Below, in pieces: positions 1 through 7,431 of a stretch of 27,302 nucleotides of DNA. The translations under genes and the position numbers were made by a program. Source of the DNA: a virus; IMG/VR virus record IMGVR_UViG_3300043449_002391, positions 1 to 27,302 of that record; one strand, given 5' to 3'. The notes beneath the pieces were generated by a model. It worked only from the letters and a program-made list of their open reading frames with translations, made no database searches and was not told the origin of the DNA. The first letter of the stretch is position 1; the number at the start of each line of letters is the position of its first letter.

Positions 1-2
1 CT

Positions 3-161
3 CAATTATCTAATTTAAAATCAAAGATTCAGGTTTCAAAAATGCCGACAGATAAAAGAGATAATCTTTTAAGAACGATAGACGCAGCAATTAATCATTT
101 TACATCATATGCAAATTTGATTAATACAATAGAGCAATTAGCATCACAAAAATTAAATTAA
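3..161 (+). CDS. 3' end of unknown protein (partial)
   Basis: The gene begins left of the window; 52 C-terminal residues are visible in one open frame, ending ...EQLASQKLN before a TAA at 159-161. The visible part is polar and probably helical. I recognise no domain. It ends seven bases before a strong hairpin terminator and is convergent with the ClpC-like gene. Its openness, gene-like residue composition and the correctly placed terminator support a real gene; no function can be given. Confidence 0.6.
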   Translation, partial: QLSNLKSKIQVSKMPTDKRDNLLRTIDAAINHFTSYANLINTIEQLASQKLN

Positions 162-167
162 ATAAAA

Positions 168-188
168 GGGGTCTTAGACCCCTTTTTT
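168..188. terminator. Bidirectional Rho-independent terminator
   Basis: GGGGTC (168-173) pairs perfectly with GACCCC (177-182) around a TTA loop, followed by six T on the plus strand. An A-run at 164-167 gives a shorter U-run on the minus strand. It sits between two convergent genes and can serve both. The loop TTA is also the stop codon (TAA on the minus strand) of the ClpC-like gene, so the last codons of that gene form part of the hairpin. Confidence 0.85.
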
Positions 189-2231
189 CTTTTTAGTTTT
201 CTTTATCTCTGTAATTTTAACATTACCTTCTTCAGCAACCAATTCATATTCTTTATCTTCGGTTATATTTCCTTTTAGAACTTCTTCAGAAATATAATCC
301 TCAATTTTATCTTGAATGGCTCTCTTTAAAGGTCTTGCACCGTATGTCTCATCAAAACCTATTTCAGATATTAAATTAACAATAGAGTCGGTAAAATTAA
401 TTTTATATTTTAAACCAGTAAGTCGATTAGATAATTTATTTAATTCAATTTTAACAATCTCGGCAATTTGTTCTTTTTTAAGGTTGTTGAATACGATAAT
501 CTCATCAATACGATTTAAGAATTCTGGAGCGAAGAATTTCTTCAATTCCTTTTTCAACATGTCTCGTTTATATTCTTCCTCAATATATGAATTTGCCGCT
601 GATTTAAAACCAATACCTGAACCAAAATCCTGTAACATTTTAACACCGATATTTGATGTCATAATGATTACACAATTTTTGAAATTGATTTTTCTACCTA
701 AACCGTCAGTAATGTGACCATCATCCAATACTTGCAAAAGTGCTGAAAAAATATCTTTGTTTGCCTTTTCAATCTCATCAAACAATACCACAGAATATGG
801 TTTGTTTTTAACTTGTTCAGTTAATTGACCACCCTCATCATAACCAACATATCCTGGAGGAGCTCCAATCAAACGAGATATTGTATGTTTTTCTTGGAAT
901 TCTGACATATCCACTCGGATTAGATTATCCTCACTACCAAATATTTCTTTGGCGAGTTGTTTTGCAAGTAATGTTTTACCAACACCTGTCGAACCCAAGA
1001 AAATAAACGAACCAATTGGTTTGTTTGGGTCTTTAATTCCTAAACGGTTTCTCCTAATTGATTTTGATATTTTTATAACCGCCTCCTCTTGCCCTATAAC
1101 TTTTCCTGATAAATTTTTCTCAAGCTCGGTTAACAGTTTTGTTTCATCTGAATTTAATTTTGAGATTGGTATTTTTGTCATATTTGAAACAACTTCATAT
1201 ACTAATTCTTCGGTAACATCTCGTTTTGATAACAATAATTCACCTTCAAATTTCTTTTTCTCATCTTCAAGTTTACTCAAAATTTTCTTTTCTTTATCTC
1301 TTAGATTTGCGGCTTCCTCATAGTTTTGTTTTTTAACGACATCCAATTTTTGTTGTTTAATATCAGCAGCTTGTTTTTTTAGGTCATCGATAATCTCAGG
1401 CATTTTAATCTCAACTTGACTACGAGCACCAACCTCATCGATAATATCAAAAGCTTTATCAGGAAACTCCCTGTCGGTAATATATCGCTCGGCCAAATCA
1501 ACACATAAACTTAAAATGGGGTCAGAATATGATACTTTGTGATAAGTTTCATATTTATCTTTTGTGTTTTTTAGAATTTGTAGAGTTTCAGCCTTTGTTG
1601 CAGCATCAACTACAACTTTTTGGAAACGACGTTCCAACGCACCATCCTTTTCAAAGTTTTTACGATACTCGTCATTAGTTGTTGCACCCACACATTGAAT
1701 TTCACCACGAGCAAGTGCTGGTTTGAATATATTTGACGCATCCAAAGAACCCGATGAATTACCCGCTCCAACTATTGTATGAATCTCATCAATAAACACA
1801 ATTATGTTTGGATTATTTTGTAATTCCTCAATAATAACCTTCATACGTTCTTCAAATTGACCACGATACTTTGTACCGGCAACAATTGAAGTCATATCTA
1901 AAGAAACAATTCTTTTATCTTGTAGGTTTCTCGGACAATCACCTTCAAAAATTTTAATTGCCAATCCTTCAACTATTGCAGTTTTACCACAACCTGGCTC
2001 ACCAATAATGATTGGGTTATTCTTTTTTCTTCTAGATAAGATTTGAGCAATTCTTGTAATTTCTCGTTCTCTACCAACAACAGGGTCAATCTTACCCTGT
2101 TCGGCAAGTTTAATTAGGTCTCTACTAAAATTATCTAGTACAGGAGTACCACTGTCGCTAGCCTGTTTTGATTTTTTTCCTTCGTTATCCGCAGATTCTA
2201 TCATAACTGTTTTTTTTCTAATAATAACCAT
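174..2231 (-). CDS. ClpC-like AAA+ unfoldase without N-domain
   Basis: A 685-aa Hsp100 ATPase with two AAA+ modules. Module 1 has Walker A GEPGCGKT (77-84), pore loop KYRG (121-124), Walker B VFIDEIH (145-151) and arginine fingers near 201-202. A UVR-like coiled segment (about 300-325) separates the modules and points to ClpC rather than ClpA or ClpB. Module 2 has Walker A GSTGVGKT (413-420), pore loop GYVG (460-463), Walker [10 protein letters not shown] (481-489) and sensor-2 GARPLKR (631-637). An IGF tripeptide (540-542) sits where ClpC carries its ClpP-docking loop. Bacterial ClpC is about 810-850 aa; here the roughly 140-residue Clp_N repeat domain, which binds adaptors, is absent and replaced by about 30 polar residues. 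Inference: it unfolds proteins for host ClpP, possibly with changed substrate choice. The ATG at 2231 lies only 20 bp from the divergent KTSC gene. No clear promoter was found. Confidence 0.93.
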   Translation of the reverse strand: MVIIRKKTVMIESADNEGKKSKQASDSGTPVLDNFSRDLIKLAEQGKIDPVVGREREITRIAQILSRRKKNNPIIIGEPGCGKTAIVEGLAIKIFEGDCPRNLQDKRIVSLDMTSIVAGTKYRGQFEERMKVIIEELQNNPNIIVFIDEIHTIVGAGNSSGSLDASNIFKPALARGEIQCVGATTNDEYRKNFEKDGALERRFQKVVVDAATKAETLQILKNTKDKYETYHKVSYSDPILSLCVDLAERYITDREFPDKAFDIIDEVGARSQVEIKMPEIIDDLKKQAADIKQQKLDVVKKQNYEEAANLRDKEKKILSKLEDEKKKFEGELLLSKRDVTEELVYEVVSNMTKIPISKLNSDETKLLTELEKNLSGKVIGQEEAVIKISKSIRRNRLGIKDPNKPIGSFIFLGSTGVGKTLLAKQLAKEIFGSEDNLIRVDMSEFQEKHTISRLIGAPPGYVGYDEGGQLTEQVKNKPYSVVLFDEIEKANKDIFSALLQVLDDGHITDGLGRKINFKNCVIIMTSNIGVKMLQDFGSGIGFKSAANSYIEEEYKRDMLKKELKKFFAPEFLNRIDEIIVFNNLKKEQIAEIVKIELNKLSNRLTGLKYKINFTDSIVNLISEIGFDETYGARPLKRAIQDKIEDYISEEVLKGNITEDKEYELVAEEGNVKITEIKKTKKKKGV

Positions 2232-2251
2232 TATTTTTTAAAAAAAAAGTT

Positions 2252-2494
2252 ATGGCAATACTCAAAGAAGAAATTATCGGCACAAAAATCATTAATGAAA
2301 TTCAGTCTAGTAACATTAAAAAAACTGAATATGATACTGAAACTAAAAATCTACTTGTTACATTCAATAACGGGGCAATTTATGAATACCAAGAAGTACC
2401 CCACCAATTGTATACTCAATTCAGAATGAGTGAATCACAAGGTAAATTTTTTAGTAGTAAAATCGCAAAAGCGTTTAAGTATAAAAAATTTTAA
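2252..2494 (+). CDS. KTSC domain protein
   Basis: An 80-aa protein whose residues about 18-78 match the KTSC fold family (PF13619): an SSNI start, a short strand pair with FNNGAIYEYQEVP, then a helix and GKFFSSKI near the end. KTSC domains occur alone or attached to other proteins in phages and bacteria; their molecular role is unclear, and a nucleic-acid or peptide-binding role has been suggested. It starts 20 bp from the divergent ClpC-like gene. The T/A-rich gap (2232-2251) holds only TATTTTTT, a poor match to the window's promoter-like 8-mer. There is no Shine-Dalgarno sequence, as elsewhere here. Confidence 0.8.
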   Translation: MAILKEEIIGTKIINEIQSSNIKKTEYDTETKNLLVTFNNGAIYEYQEVPHQLYTQFRMSESQGKFFSSKIAKAFKYKKF

Positions 2495-2512
2495 TAATTA
2501 ACTCTACTCAAA

Positions 2513-2520
2513 TATTTATT
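2513..2520 (+). promoter_or_regulatory. Variant late-promoter-like motif TATTTATT
   Basis: One mismatch to the TATTTATA motif of this window. It ends only four bases before the ATG at 2525, so if it is a -10 element the message would be nearly leaderless. Weaker case than the exact copies. Confidence 0.35.
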
Positions 2521-2524
2521 GGGG

Positions 2525-4717
2525 ATGAGTAATTTAAAAAGGATTTTATCAAGTTTTAAAGTTAGAGAAGAACTTAATCCAAAAGTTTGGACCAAAATTG
2601 ATGGTGAAGTTAAAATGAGACCTAACGTTAGACAGTCTCTATTAGATATCGCCAATGATTTCATTGAATTTTTAAAAGTAGATATTGTTGTGACAGATGT
2701 CATAATGACCGGCTCATTGGCTAACTTTAATTGGTCAAATTTTTCAGATATTGATTTACATATAGTTGCTGATTTTAGTCAGTTTAAGGAAGAACAGTTA
2801 GACTTGTATAAAGAACTTTTCACATTGAAAAAAACTTTATATAATGAAAAACACGATATAACTATCTATGGTTATGACGTGGAATTATACGTTCAGAATG
2901 AAACTGAAGCTCATTTTAGTAGTGGTGTATATTCGGTATTATTTGACGAGTGGTCTAACAAACCAAAAAAAGAAAATGTTGAAATAGACAAAGAGTTAAT
3001 CAAAACCAAGTCTGAAAAGTGGATGGAGATTATCGATGGTGTAATTGAAAACGCATCTGATGAGCCGTTTGAAAAAGCCAAAGAACTTATTAAAAAATAT
3101 AAAGACAAGTTAAAAAAATATAGGACTTGCGGTCTCGAAAAAAACGGGGAATACTCTGATGAAAATTTGGTTTTTAAAGTTTTAAGAAGAAACGGGTATA
3201 TTGAAAAACTACATAATTTTGCAGATAAATTAGTAGATAAGACATACACAATAAAAGAAGGTACCACAAGTATTGGAGGTCCTTTTAAAACGGATATTGA
3301 AAACGGTCCGTCAAATCACGGTAAAAGAGCGTTTGGTAATTGGCAATCAGATAATGCTTGGGATATTTTTGCACCTCCTGGTAGTGTTGTTAATTCATAT
3401 ACTGAAGGAAAAGTTACCAAAGTAAGAAATTCAAATAAAAGGTCTGGTAAAGTTTTTGGTACACAAGTATCGATTAAAGGTATAAATGGGTTTCCTGATA
3501 TTTTCTATACCCATTTGAAAAATGTTAAGATTAAACCTGGTGATGTTGTAAATCTCGGTGATTATATAGGGGAGGTTACTGAATGGTGTAAAGACGAATC
3601 ATGTACTGAAATGCATAGCGGAACACACGTACATCTTGGATTACCTAGAGGAGAACATTTAAGGGAATTGTTGAAAAATTCCGATAAAATATTTACAGGT
3701 TCTGAATCAAGTAATTATAGTGATTCACCAGAAGATGAAAAAAGAGAGGTGGAATCTTTAATACCTGAGGATGCGAAAGGTTTTATTGATGATTTAAAAA
3801 CATTATTAAATTCAAAAACCACTTTGACCAACATGAAAAAACTCGGTAAAACTATACCGTATGATAAAAATGTTGAGACCTTACAAACCGCATTACAAAT
3901 ATTGGGATTTTCTCTACCAACTTGGGGAGTAGATGGAAAATTTGGAAATGAAACTGAGCAAGCGGTTAAATCAGCCCAAGAAAAATTGGGTAAGGAACCC
4001 AATGGAGTTGCTGACCCTGAAATAATTAAATTAGTTGTATATAATGTCGCTGAAAACGTTTTAAAAAACAAAGATGTATTAAAAAAAATAAAAAAAACTA
4101 AAACACAAGAATTACCGGCCGACTCAGGAGAAAAAGAAAGTAATGATGTAACATCTACTACTGATAGAGAGTACGCCATTATAAGACCACAAGGATATAC
4201 AGGAAATAGAGTTCACGTTTTATTTGGTGGTGCTCATACATCAGGGTATTCAAAAAATAGCGCAAGACCTGACGCTATAAAAAAATATATAAATGTAATG
4301 ACACCATATGCTAACAATATTATCATAGTCGTTACACACCATATGAATACTTTGGGTAATGTAAGAGCCTACGTTAAAGAAAAATTTGGTGGTGAAGTTA
4401 CATCAATTGCCGGATTTTCACAAGGTGGTAAAGAAACTTGGGAGCACGCTGGTGATAGTACATTAAGTTTGGTCGGATTAATAGACCCGTCAACATATGC
4501 AACAGGAATATCTTTTGGTGCTAACACCATTCTATATTGTGACCCAAGAAATTGGGGAACAAGTGGATTTTATGGGCAAACAAGACGTAGATTAGAATGG
4601 TATTGTGAAAATAAAAATAGATACGGAGGAAAAGTTGTTTGTTTCAATCAGGGAGGTACACACATGAATTTCAAAATATTGAAATCATTTTATGAACAGT
4701 ATGGAAGTAAGATGTAA
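2525..4717 (+). CDS. Four-domain fusion: NTase-like / M23 / PG-binding / hydrolase
   Basis: A 730-aa protein from the ATG at 2525; a TTG two codons upstream is less likely. Domains in order: (1) residues ~55-125, nucleotidyltransferase-like, with GS (63-64), SDIDLH (74-79) and a later acidic DVELYV, the Pol-beta/MNT pattern; (2) ~250-375, M23/LytM metallopeptidase with NAWDIFAPPG, YTHL, KPGD and the zinc-binding HVH (368-370), but with Asp instead of His four residues before the first-motif Asp (280); (3) ~435-505, PG_binding_1-like repeat with GVDGKFGNETEQAVK; (4) ~548-730, alpha/beta hydrolase-like, with nucleophile elbow GFSQGG (Ser632), a candidate acid in LIDPS (Asp654) and GTHMNF (His713). 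No signal peptide. The middle part suggests peptidoglycan cleavage during entry or lysis; the roles of the two outer domains are unknown. It is monocistronic, with a weak AT-rich hairpin at its stop. Confidence 0.85.
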   Translation: MSNLKRILSSFKVREELNPKVWTKIDGEVKMRPNVRQSLLDIANDFIEFLKVDIVVTDVIMTGSLANFNWSNFSDIDLHIVADFSQFKEEQLDLYKELFTLKKTLYNEKHDITIYGYDVELYVQNETEAHFSSGVYSVLFDEWSNKPKKENVEIDKELIKTKSEKWMEIIDGVIENASDEPFEKAKELIKKYKDKLKKYRTCGLEKNGEYSDENLVFKVLRRNGYIEKLHNFADKLVDKTYTIKEGTTSIGGPFKTDIENGPSNHGKRAFGNWQSDNAWDIFAPPGSVVNSYTEGKVTKVRNSNKRSGKVFGTQVSIKGINGFPDIFYTHLKNVKIKPGDVVNLGDYIGEVTEWCKDESCTEMHSGTHVHLGLPRGEHLRELLKNSDKIFTGSESSNYSDSPEDEKREVESLIPEDAKGFIDDLKTLLNSKTTLTNMKKLGKTIPYDKNVETLQTALQILGFSLPTWGVDGKFGNETEQAVKSAQEKLGKEPNGVADPEIIKLVVYNVAENVLKNKDVLKKIKKTKTQELPADSGEKESNDVTSTTDREYAIIRPQGYTGNRVHVLFGGAHTSGYSKNSARPDAIKKYINVMTPYANNIIIVVTHHMNTLGNVRAYVKEKFGGEVTSIAGFSQGGKETWEHAGDSTLSLVGLIDPSTYATGISFGANTILYCDPRNWGTSGFYGQTRRRLEWYCENKNRYGGKVVCFNQGGTHMNFKILKSFYEQYGSKM

Positions 4718-4733
4718 TGTAAATTTTTACATT
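4716..4733 (+). terminator. Weak AT-rich hairpin after the fusion gene
   Basis: AATGTAAA (4716-4723) and TTTACATT (4726-4733) form a perfect inverted repeat beginning within the stop codon of the fusion gene. The stem has only two G-C pairs and no U-run, so it may be an inefficient terminator or simply an AT-rich palindrome. Confidence 0.3.
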
Positions 4734-4740
4734 TCTGATA

Positions 4741-4748
4741 TATTTATA
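4741..4748 (+). promoter_or_regulatory. Candidate late promoter TATTTATA
   Basis: Exact 8-mer in the context CTGATATATTTATATAA, 30 bases before the ATG at 4779. It would drive the run of genes at 4779-8757, which are tightly packed and end at the terminator at 8762. No -35 element is evident. Confidence 0.6.
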
Positions 4749-4778
4749 TAAAAATAATTTTCTACACAAAAAAACAAA

Positions 4779-6008
4779 ATGGGAAAACTTAAACCAGTTG
4801 GTAGTGAAAAACTACAAGGTATGGATAAAATTAATCGAATGATTGAAATATCTCGCTATAAAGAGAACATACCAACGCCAATTAATGAGGACACGTCTGT
4901 TGAATATAAGAAACTATTACCTGACGGTTACACTTATAGAATTGATAAAGAAAAAAACGGTTACGTAATCGTAAAAGGACTTAACGAATCGTCAATGGAT
5001 TACGTTGAGCCTATGAAAAATAGAAAATATTATTCATCATATTCTGCAGCCTTTAAGAGACTTAATTTAATTATTAAGGAAGTTAACCAATTAACAGGTA
5101 ACAATAAAAATGTTTCATTATTTACTGAAAGTGATGAAGATGTAAAATACTTTTTGAAAACATCTATGGATGTTACCGAACAAGCTCCACCGGCTCCCGC
5201 TCCGGCACCTGCACCAGCTCCCGCACCAGCTCCGGCACCTGAAGAAATGCCAGCAGAACCTGAAATGGAGGCGGCACCTGAAGAAATGCCGGCAGAACCT
5301 GAAATGGGTGATGAAGGTCAAGATGATGAAGTGGTGACATTTAAAACCATCCAAAAATTAACAGGAAAACTCGCTCAGAAAATTAGAACATTGGCGGCTG
5401 ATGAGGAAAACCCTATGTCATCTAAGGATATTAAATATGTAATTAATTCTGTGTTATCGGCCTTTGATTTAAATAATTTAGAGGAAGAAGATAGAGAAGA
5501 AATTATGGGTAAATTTGAGGGTGAGGAAATGCCATCGGATGAAATGGGAATGGAAGATATGGGTGATGAAGAAATGGGGGCCGAAGAAGCGCCAATTGAA
5601 GCACCTGAAGAAATGATGGAAATGGCTAACCAGTATGAGTCAGAAGCTCCTGAAAAACCAAGAGTACCTAAAATTAAGGGTCACGACATTGAAGACAAAC
5701 ACGCGGTTAAGGTTGAAGATATGATTGAAAGTTTATTCAGCGAATCTAAAGTTGACCAAATCTTAAAAAAATACTTCAAAGTGGATGAGCAAGAAAAAGT
5801 TATTACCGAACAAAAAAAGAGTATAAAAAAAGAAATGATTAAAAAAATTAATCAATTATCTGAGAATATTGAACAAGAGGTAATATCTCGTAAATTGATT
5901 AATAAGTTTGGTAATGCTAAACTTCTTGGTAGAAACAAGAAAAATGATTTAATATTTGAAATAAATGAATCAAAAATTAGAGTAACACCAAAAGGTGAAA
6001 TTCTATGA
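4779..6008 (+). CDS. Acidic protein with Pro-Ala linker, head-module associated
   Basis: A 409-aa protein I cannot assign to a known family. Residues 1-125 look folded. A long Ala-Pro dipeptide run follows (about 137-153, DNA near 5185-5240), then repeats of the type APEEMPAEPEM (about 153-176). A short folded segment (about 185-245) is followed by a Met/Glu/Asp-rich stretch (about 248-285) and a charged, probably coiled-coil C-terminus with ESKVDQILKKYFKVDEQE. Acidic low-complexity segments and a helical tail are common in prohead core proteins. Several [LIVF]xE sites that a gp21-like protease could cut are visible (LFTE/S, VTE/Q, FSE/S), so an internal-core or head role is possible but unproven. 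It overlaps the next gene by ATGA (6005-6008), indicating translational coupling. Confidence 0.85.
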   Translation: MGKLKPVGSEKLQGMDKINRMIEISRYKENIPTPINEDTSVEYKKLLPDGYTYRIDKEKNGYVIVKGLNESSMDYVEPMKNRKYYSSYSAAFKRLNLIIKEVNQLTGNNKNVSLFTESDEDVKYFLKTSMDVTEQAPPAPAPAPAPAPAPAPAPEEMPAEPEMEAAPEEMPAEPEMGDEGQDDEVVTFKTIQKLTGKLAQKIRTLAADEENPMSSKDIKYVINSVLSAFDLNNLEEEDREEIMGKFEGEEMPSDEMGMEDMGDEEMGAEEAPIEAPEEMMEMANQYESEAPEKPRVPKIKGHDIEDKHAVKVEDMIESLFSESKVDQILKKYFKVDEQEKVITEQKKSIKKEMIKKINQLSENIEQEVISRKLINKFGNAKLLGRNKKNDLIFEINESKIRVTPKGEIL

Positions 6009-6415
6009 GTTATTTGATTTATGTTAATGAATTAGGTCCAAACTATAAGGGAGACAATATATACGAATTTATTTTCTCAGATAGTTTGGAAAATGTTTGG
6101 GGTGATTCTTGGGAATCAAAACCATCTAACGGTTACCCATCACCACCAAACTTGGAATTTATAAAAAAAGTAGGAGTTCTAAAAAACGATACGATAAGTA
6201 TGACAGTTATTCAGAACTCCGATTTTTTTTCTATGATAGACGCAATTGATGGTGTAATTGCTTTATCTTGGGAAGATGAAAACGATGATATTAATTTTGA
6301 AACAAAAACAAGATTAGTTTTTCGTTATGGAGAAAAAGAGGAGATTGTTAAAAATAAACTTTATGAACGAGATTTAGTATTGGAGTTCGAAAAAAAAGTA
6401 GTTTATGAACATTGA
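6005..6415 (+). CDS. Conserved-looking phage protein, unknown function
   Basis: A 136-aa protein without a domain I can name. Features: an N-terminal strand-like MSYLIYVNELG, a conserved-looking ENVWGDSWESKP segment rich in Trp and Pro, and a C-terminal half of alternating hydrophobic and charged residues. No signal peptide or membrane segment. My impression is that similar short proteins occur in other T4-like phages, but I could not test this. It is coupled to both neighbours: its start overlaps the previous stop by four bases, and its stop lies 11 bases inside the next gene. The three genes are probably translated together. Confidence 0.82.
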   Translation: MSYLIYVNELGPNYKGDNIYEFIFSDSLENVWGDSWESKPSNGYPSPPNLEFIKKVGVLKNDTISMTVIQNSDFFSMIDAIDGVIALSWEDENDDINFETKTRLVFRYGEKEEIVKNKLYERDLVLEFEKKVVYEH

Positions 6416-7430
6416 AAAAAAGATATTAAGTTTGTTAGAACATGGACTAAATACGTCTACATTAGCCGACCTGAACGCTAAACAAATCGAGGCGTTGTAT
6501 GATAGATTGGCAGAATCTAAAAAAGAAAATAAAGAAGCGGTAACAAAAACATCAACAACCACAACATTTGACCCATCTAATGAGGCCGATAGGAAGACAG
6601 TGGAGGACATGTTAGGTAAAAAAGGAGTACCTGTTACAATTGACCCAGCAACTAAAAAAATAACAGTTGTGAGTGAAGATAACGAAGACGAAGACCAATT
6701 TACACAATCTTCAAAATTTGATTCAGGTGAAGACCCACAACAGGATGCACCACAAGATGAAGGACCATCTGACAATATGAATGCCGATGATGGTATGGGT
6801 ATGTTTGAAGAAAATTTAGATGAGAAATTTGAATCAAAAAAACAACAAAAATATTTTTTCTCAAAGTGTGGTGACGGTAAAACAAAAGAACAAAAGAAAT
6901 GGTGTAAAATGGCGAAAGAATTTGCAGATTCTACCAAAAATTTTAGTAAATTACCTGAGAAAAAAGATGAAACAAATGAAGAATTTTCATTTAAAGATTA
7001 TATGGGTAAAATTGGTAGTGTAATTGCCTCAAACACCGCTAAAAATGTTGGTAAAACATTAAAACCTACATTTGAAGGTAAATTAGAAGAAAGTATTATG
7101 AAAATGATTAATAAACATATCACCCCTAAAATGACTAAGAAAGATTTTATTAAAACAATAATGGAATCTGAAAAAGAAGTTGAAACTCCGGTTAAACCTG
7201 ATGTTGACACTCCTTCTATACCTAAACCTGCAACACCATATCAACCAAAACATAAACCAGCTCCAAAGGCAGGTGAAAAGGAAGTTGAAACACCGGTTAA
7301 ACCTGATGTTGATACTCCGTCAAGACCAAAACCGGCAACTCCTTACCAACCAAAACATAAACCAGCCCCAAAAGCGGAAGATATTCCACAATGGTTAACA
7401 TTTGACGCAATTGGTATTAATATCAAGTAA
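6405..7430 (+). CDS. Unknown phage protein with 35-residue tandem repeat
   Basis: A 341-aa protein of unknown function. It begins with a short helix, MNIEKKILSLLEHG, of a type seen at several N-termini in this window. The middle is acidic and Gln/Asp-rich (about 90-130), then comes a small basic segment with two cysteines (Cys155 and Cys167, KCGDGKTKEQKKWC). Residues 200-255 look helical. Residues 256-324 are two copies of a 34-residue Pro/Lys/Val unit at 35-residue period (VETPVKPDVDTPS...PKHKPAPKA), a probable extended linker, ahead of a short hydrophobic tail (QWLTFDAIGINI). It starts inside the previous gene and its stop is one base from the next ATG. A structural or adaptor role is possible; no direct evidence. 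Confidence 0.85.
   Translation: MNIEKKILSLLEHGLNTSTLADLNAKQIEALYDRLAESKKENKEAVTKTSTTTTFDPSNEADRKTVEDMLGKKGVPVTIDPATKKITVVSEDNEDEDQFTQSSKFDSGEDPQQDAPQDEGPSDNMNADDGMGMFEENLDEKFESKKQQKYFFSKCGDGKTKEQKKWCKMAKEFADSTKNFSKLPEKKDETNEEFSFKDYMGKIGSVIASNTAKNVGKTLKPTFEGKLEESIMKMINKHITPKMTKKDFIKTIMESEKEVETPVKPDVDTPSIPKPATPYQPKHKPAPKAGEKEVETPVKPDVDTPSRPKPATPYQPKHKPAPKAEDIPQWLTFDAIGINIK
7170..7376 (+). repeat. Two-copy 105-bp tandem repeat (coding)
   Basis: Unit 1 spans 7170-7274 and unit 2 starts at 7275. Over 34 aligned codons I count 13 synonymous differences and one amino-acid change (Ile272 versus Arg307). The duplication is therefore not recent, and the peptide sequence has been kept. Confidence 0.9.
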
Positions 7431-7431
7431 A

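Noticed and set aside
1552-1559. TATTTATC inside the ClpC-like gene
   Set aside because: On the strand opposite to the gene and far from any start codon; chance match.
3715-4179. Minus-strand frame of 154 codons inside the fusion gene
   Set aside because: Lies opposite the PG-binding region, whose protein motifs are clear on the plus strand; composition is shadow-like.
5185-5240. Ala-Pro coding repeat as a microsatellite or recombination element
   Set aside because: It is a short codon-level repeat for an Ala-Pro linker with mixed codons; no sign of a mobile or regulatory element.
6374-6937. Minus-strand frame of 187 codons opposite the 6405-7430 gene
   Set aside because: Opposite a well supported gene that is coupled to its neighbours; the Ser/Phe-rich composition is typical of a shadow frame.
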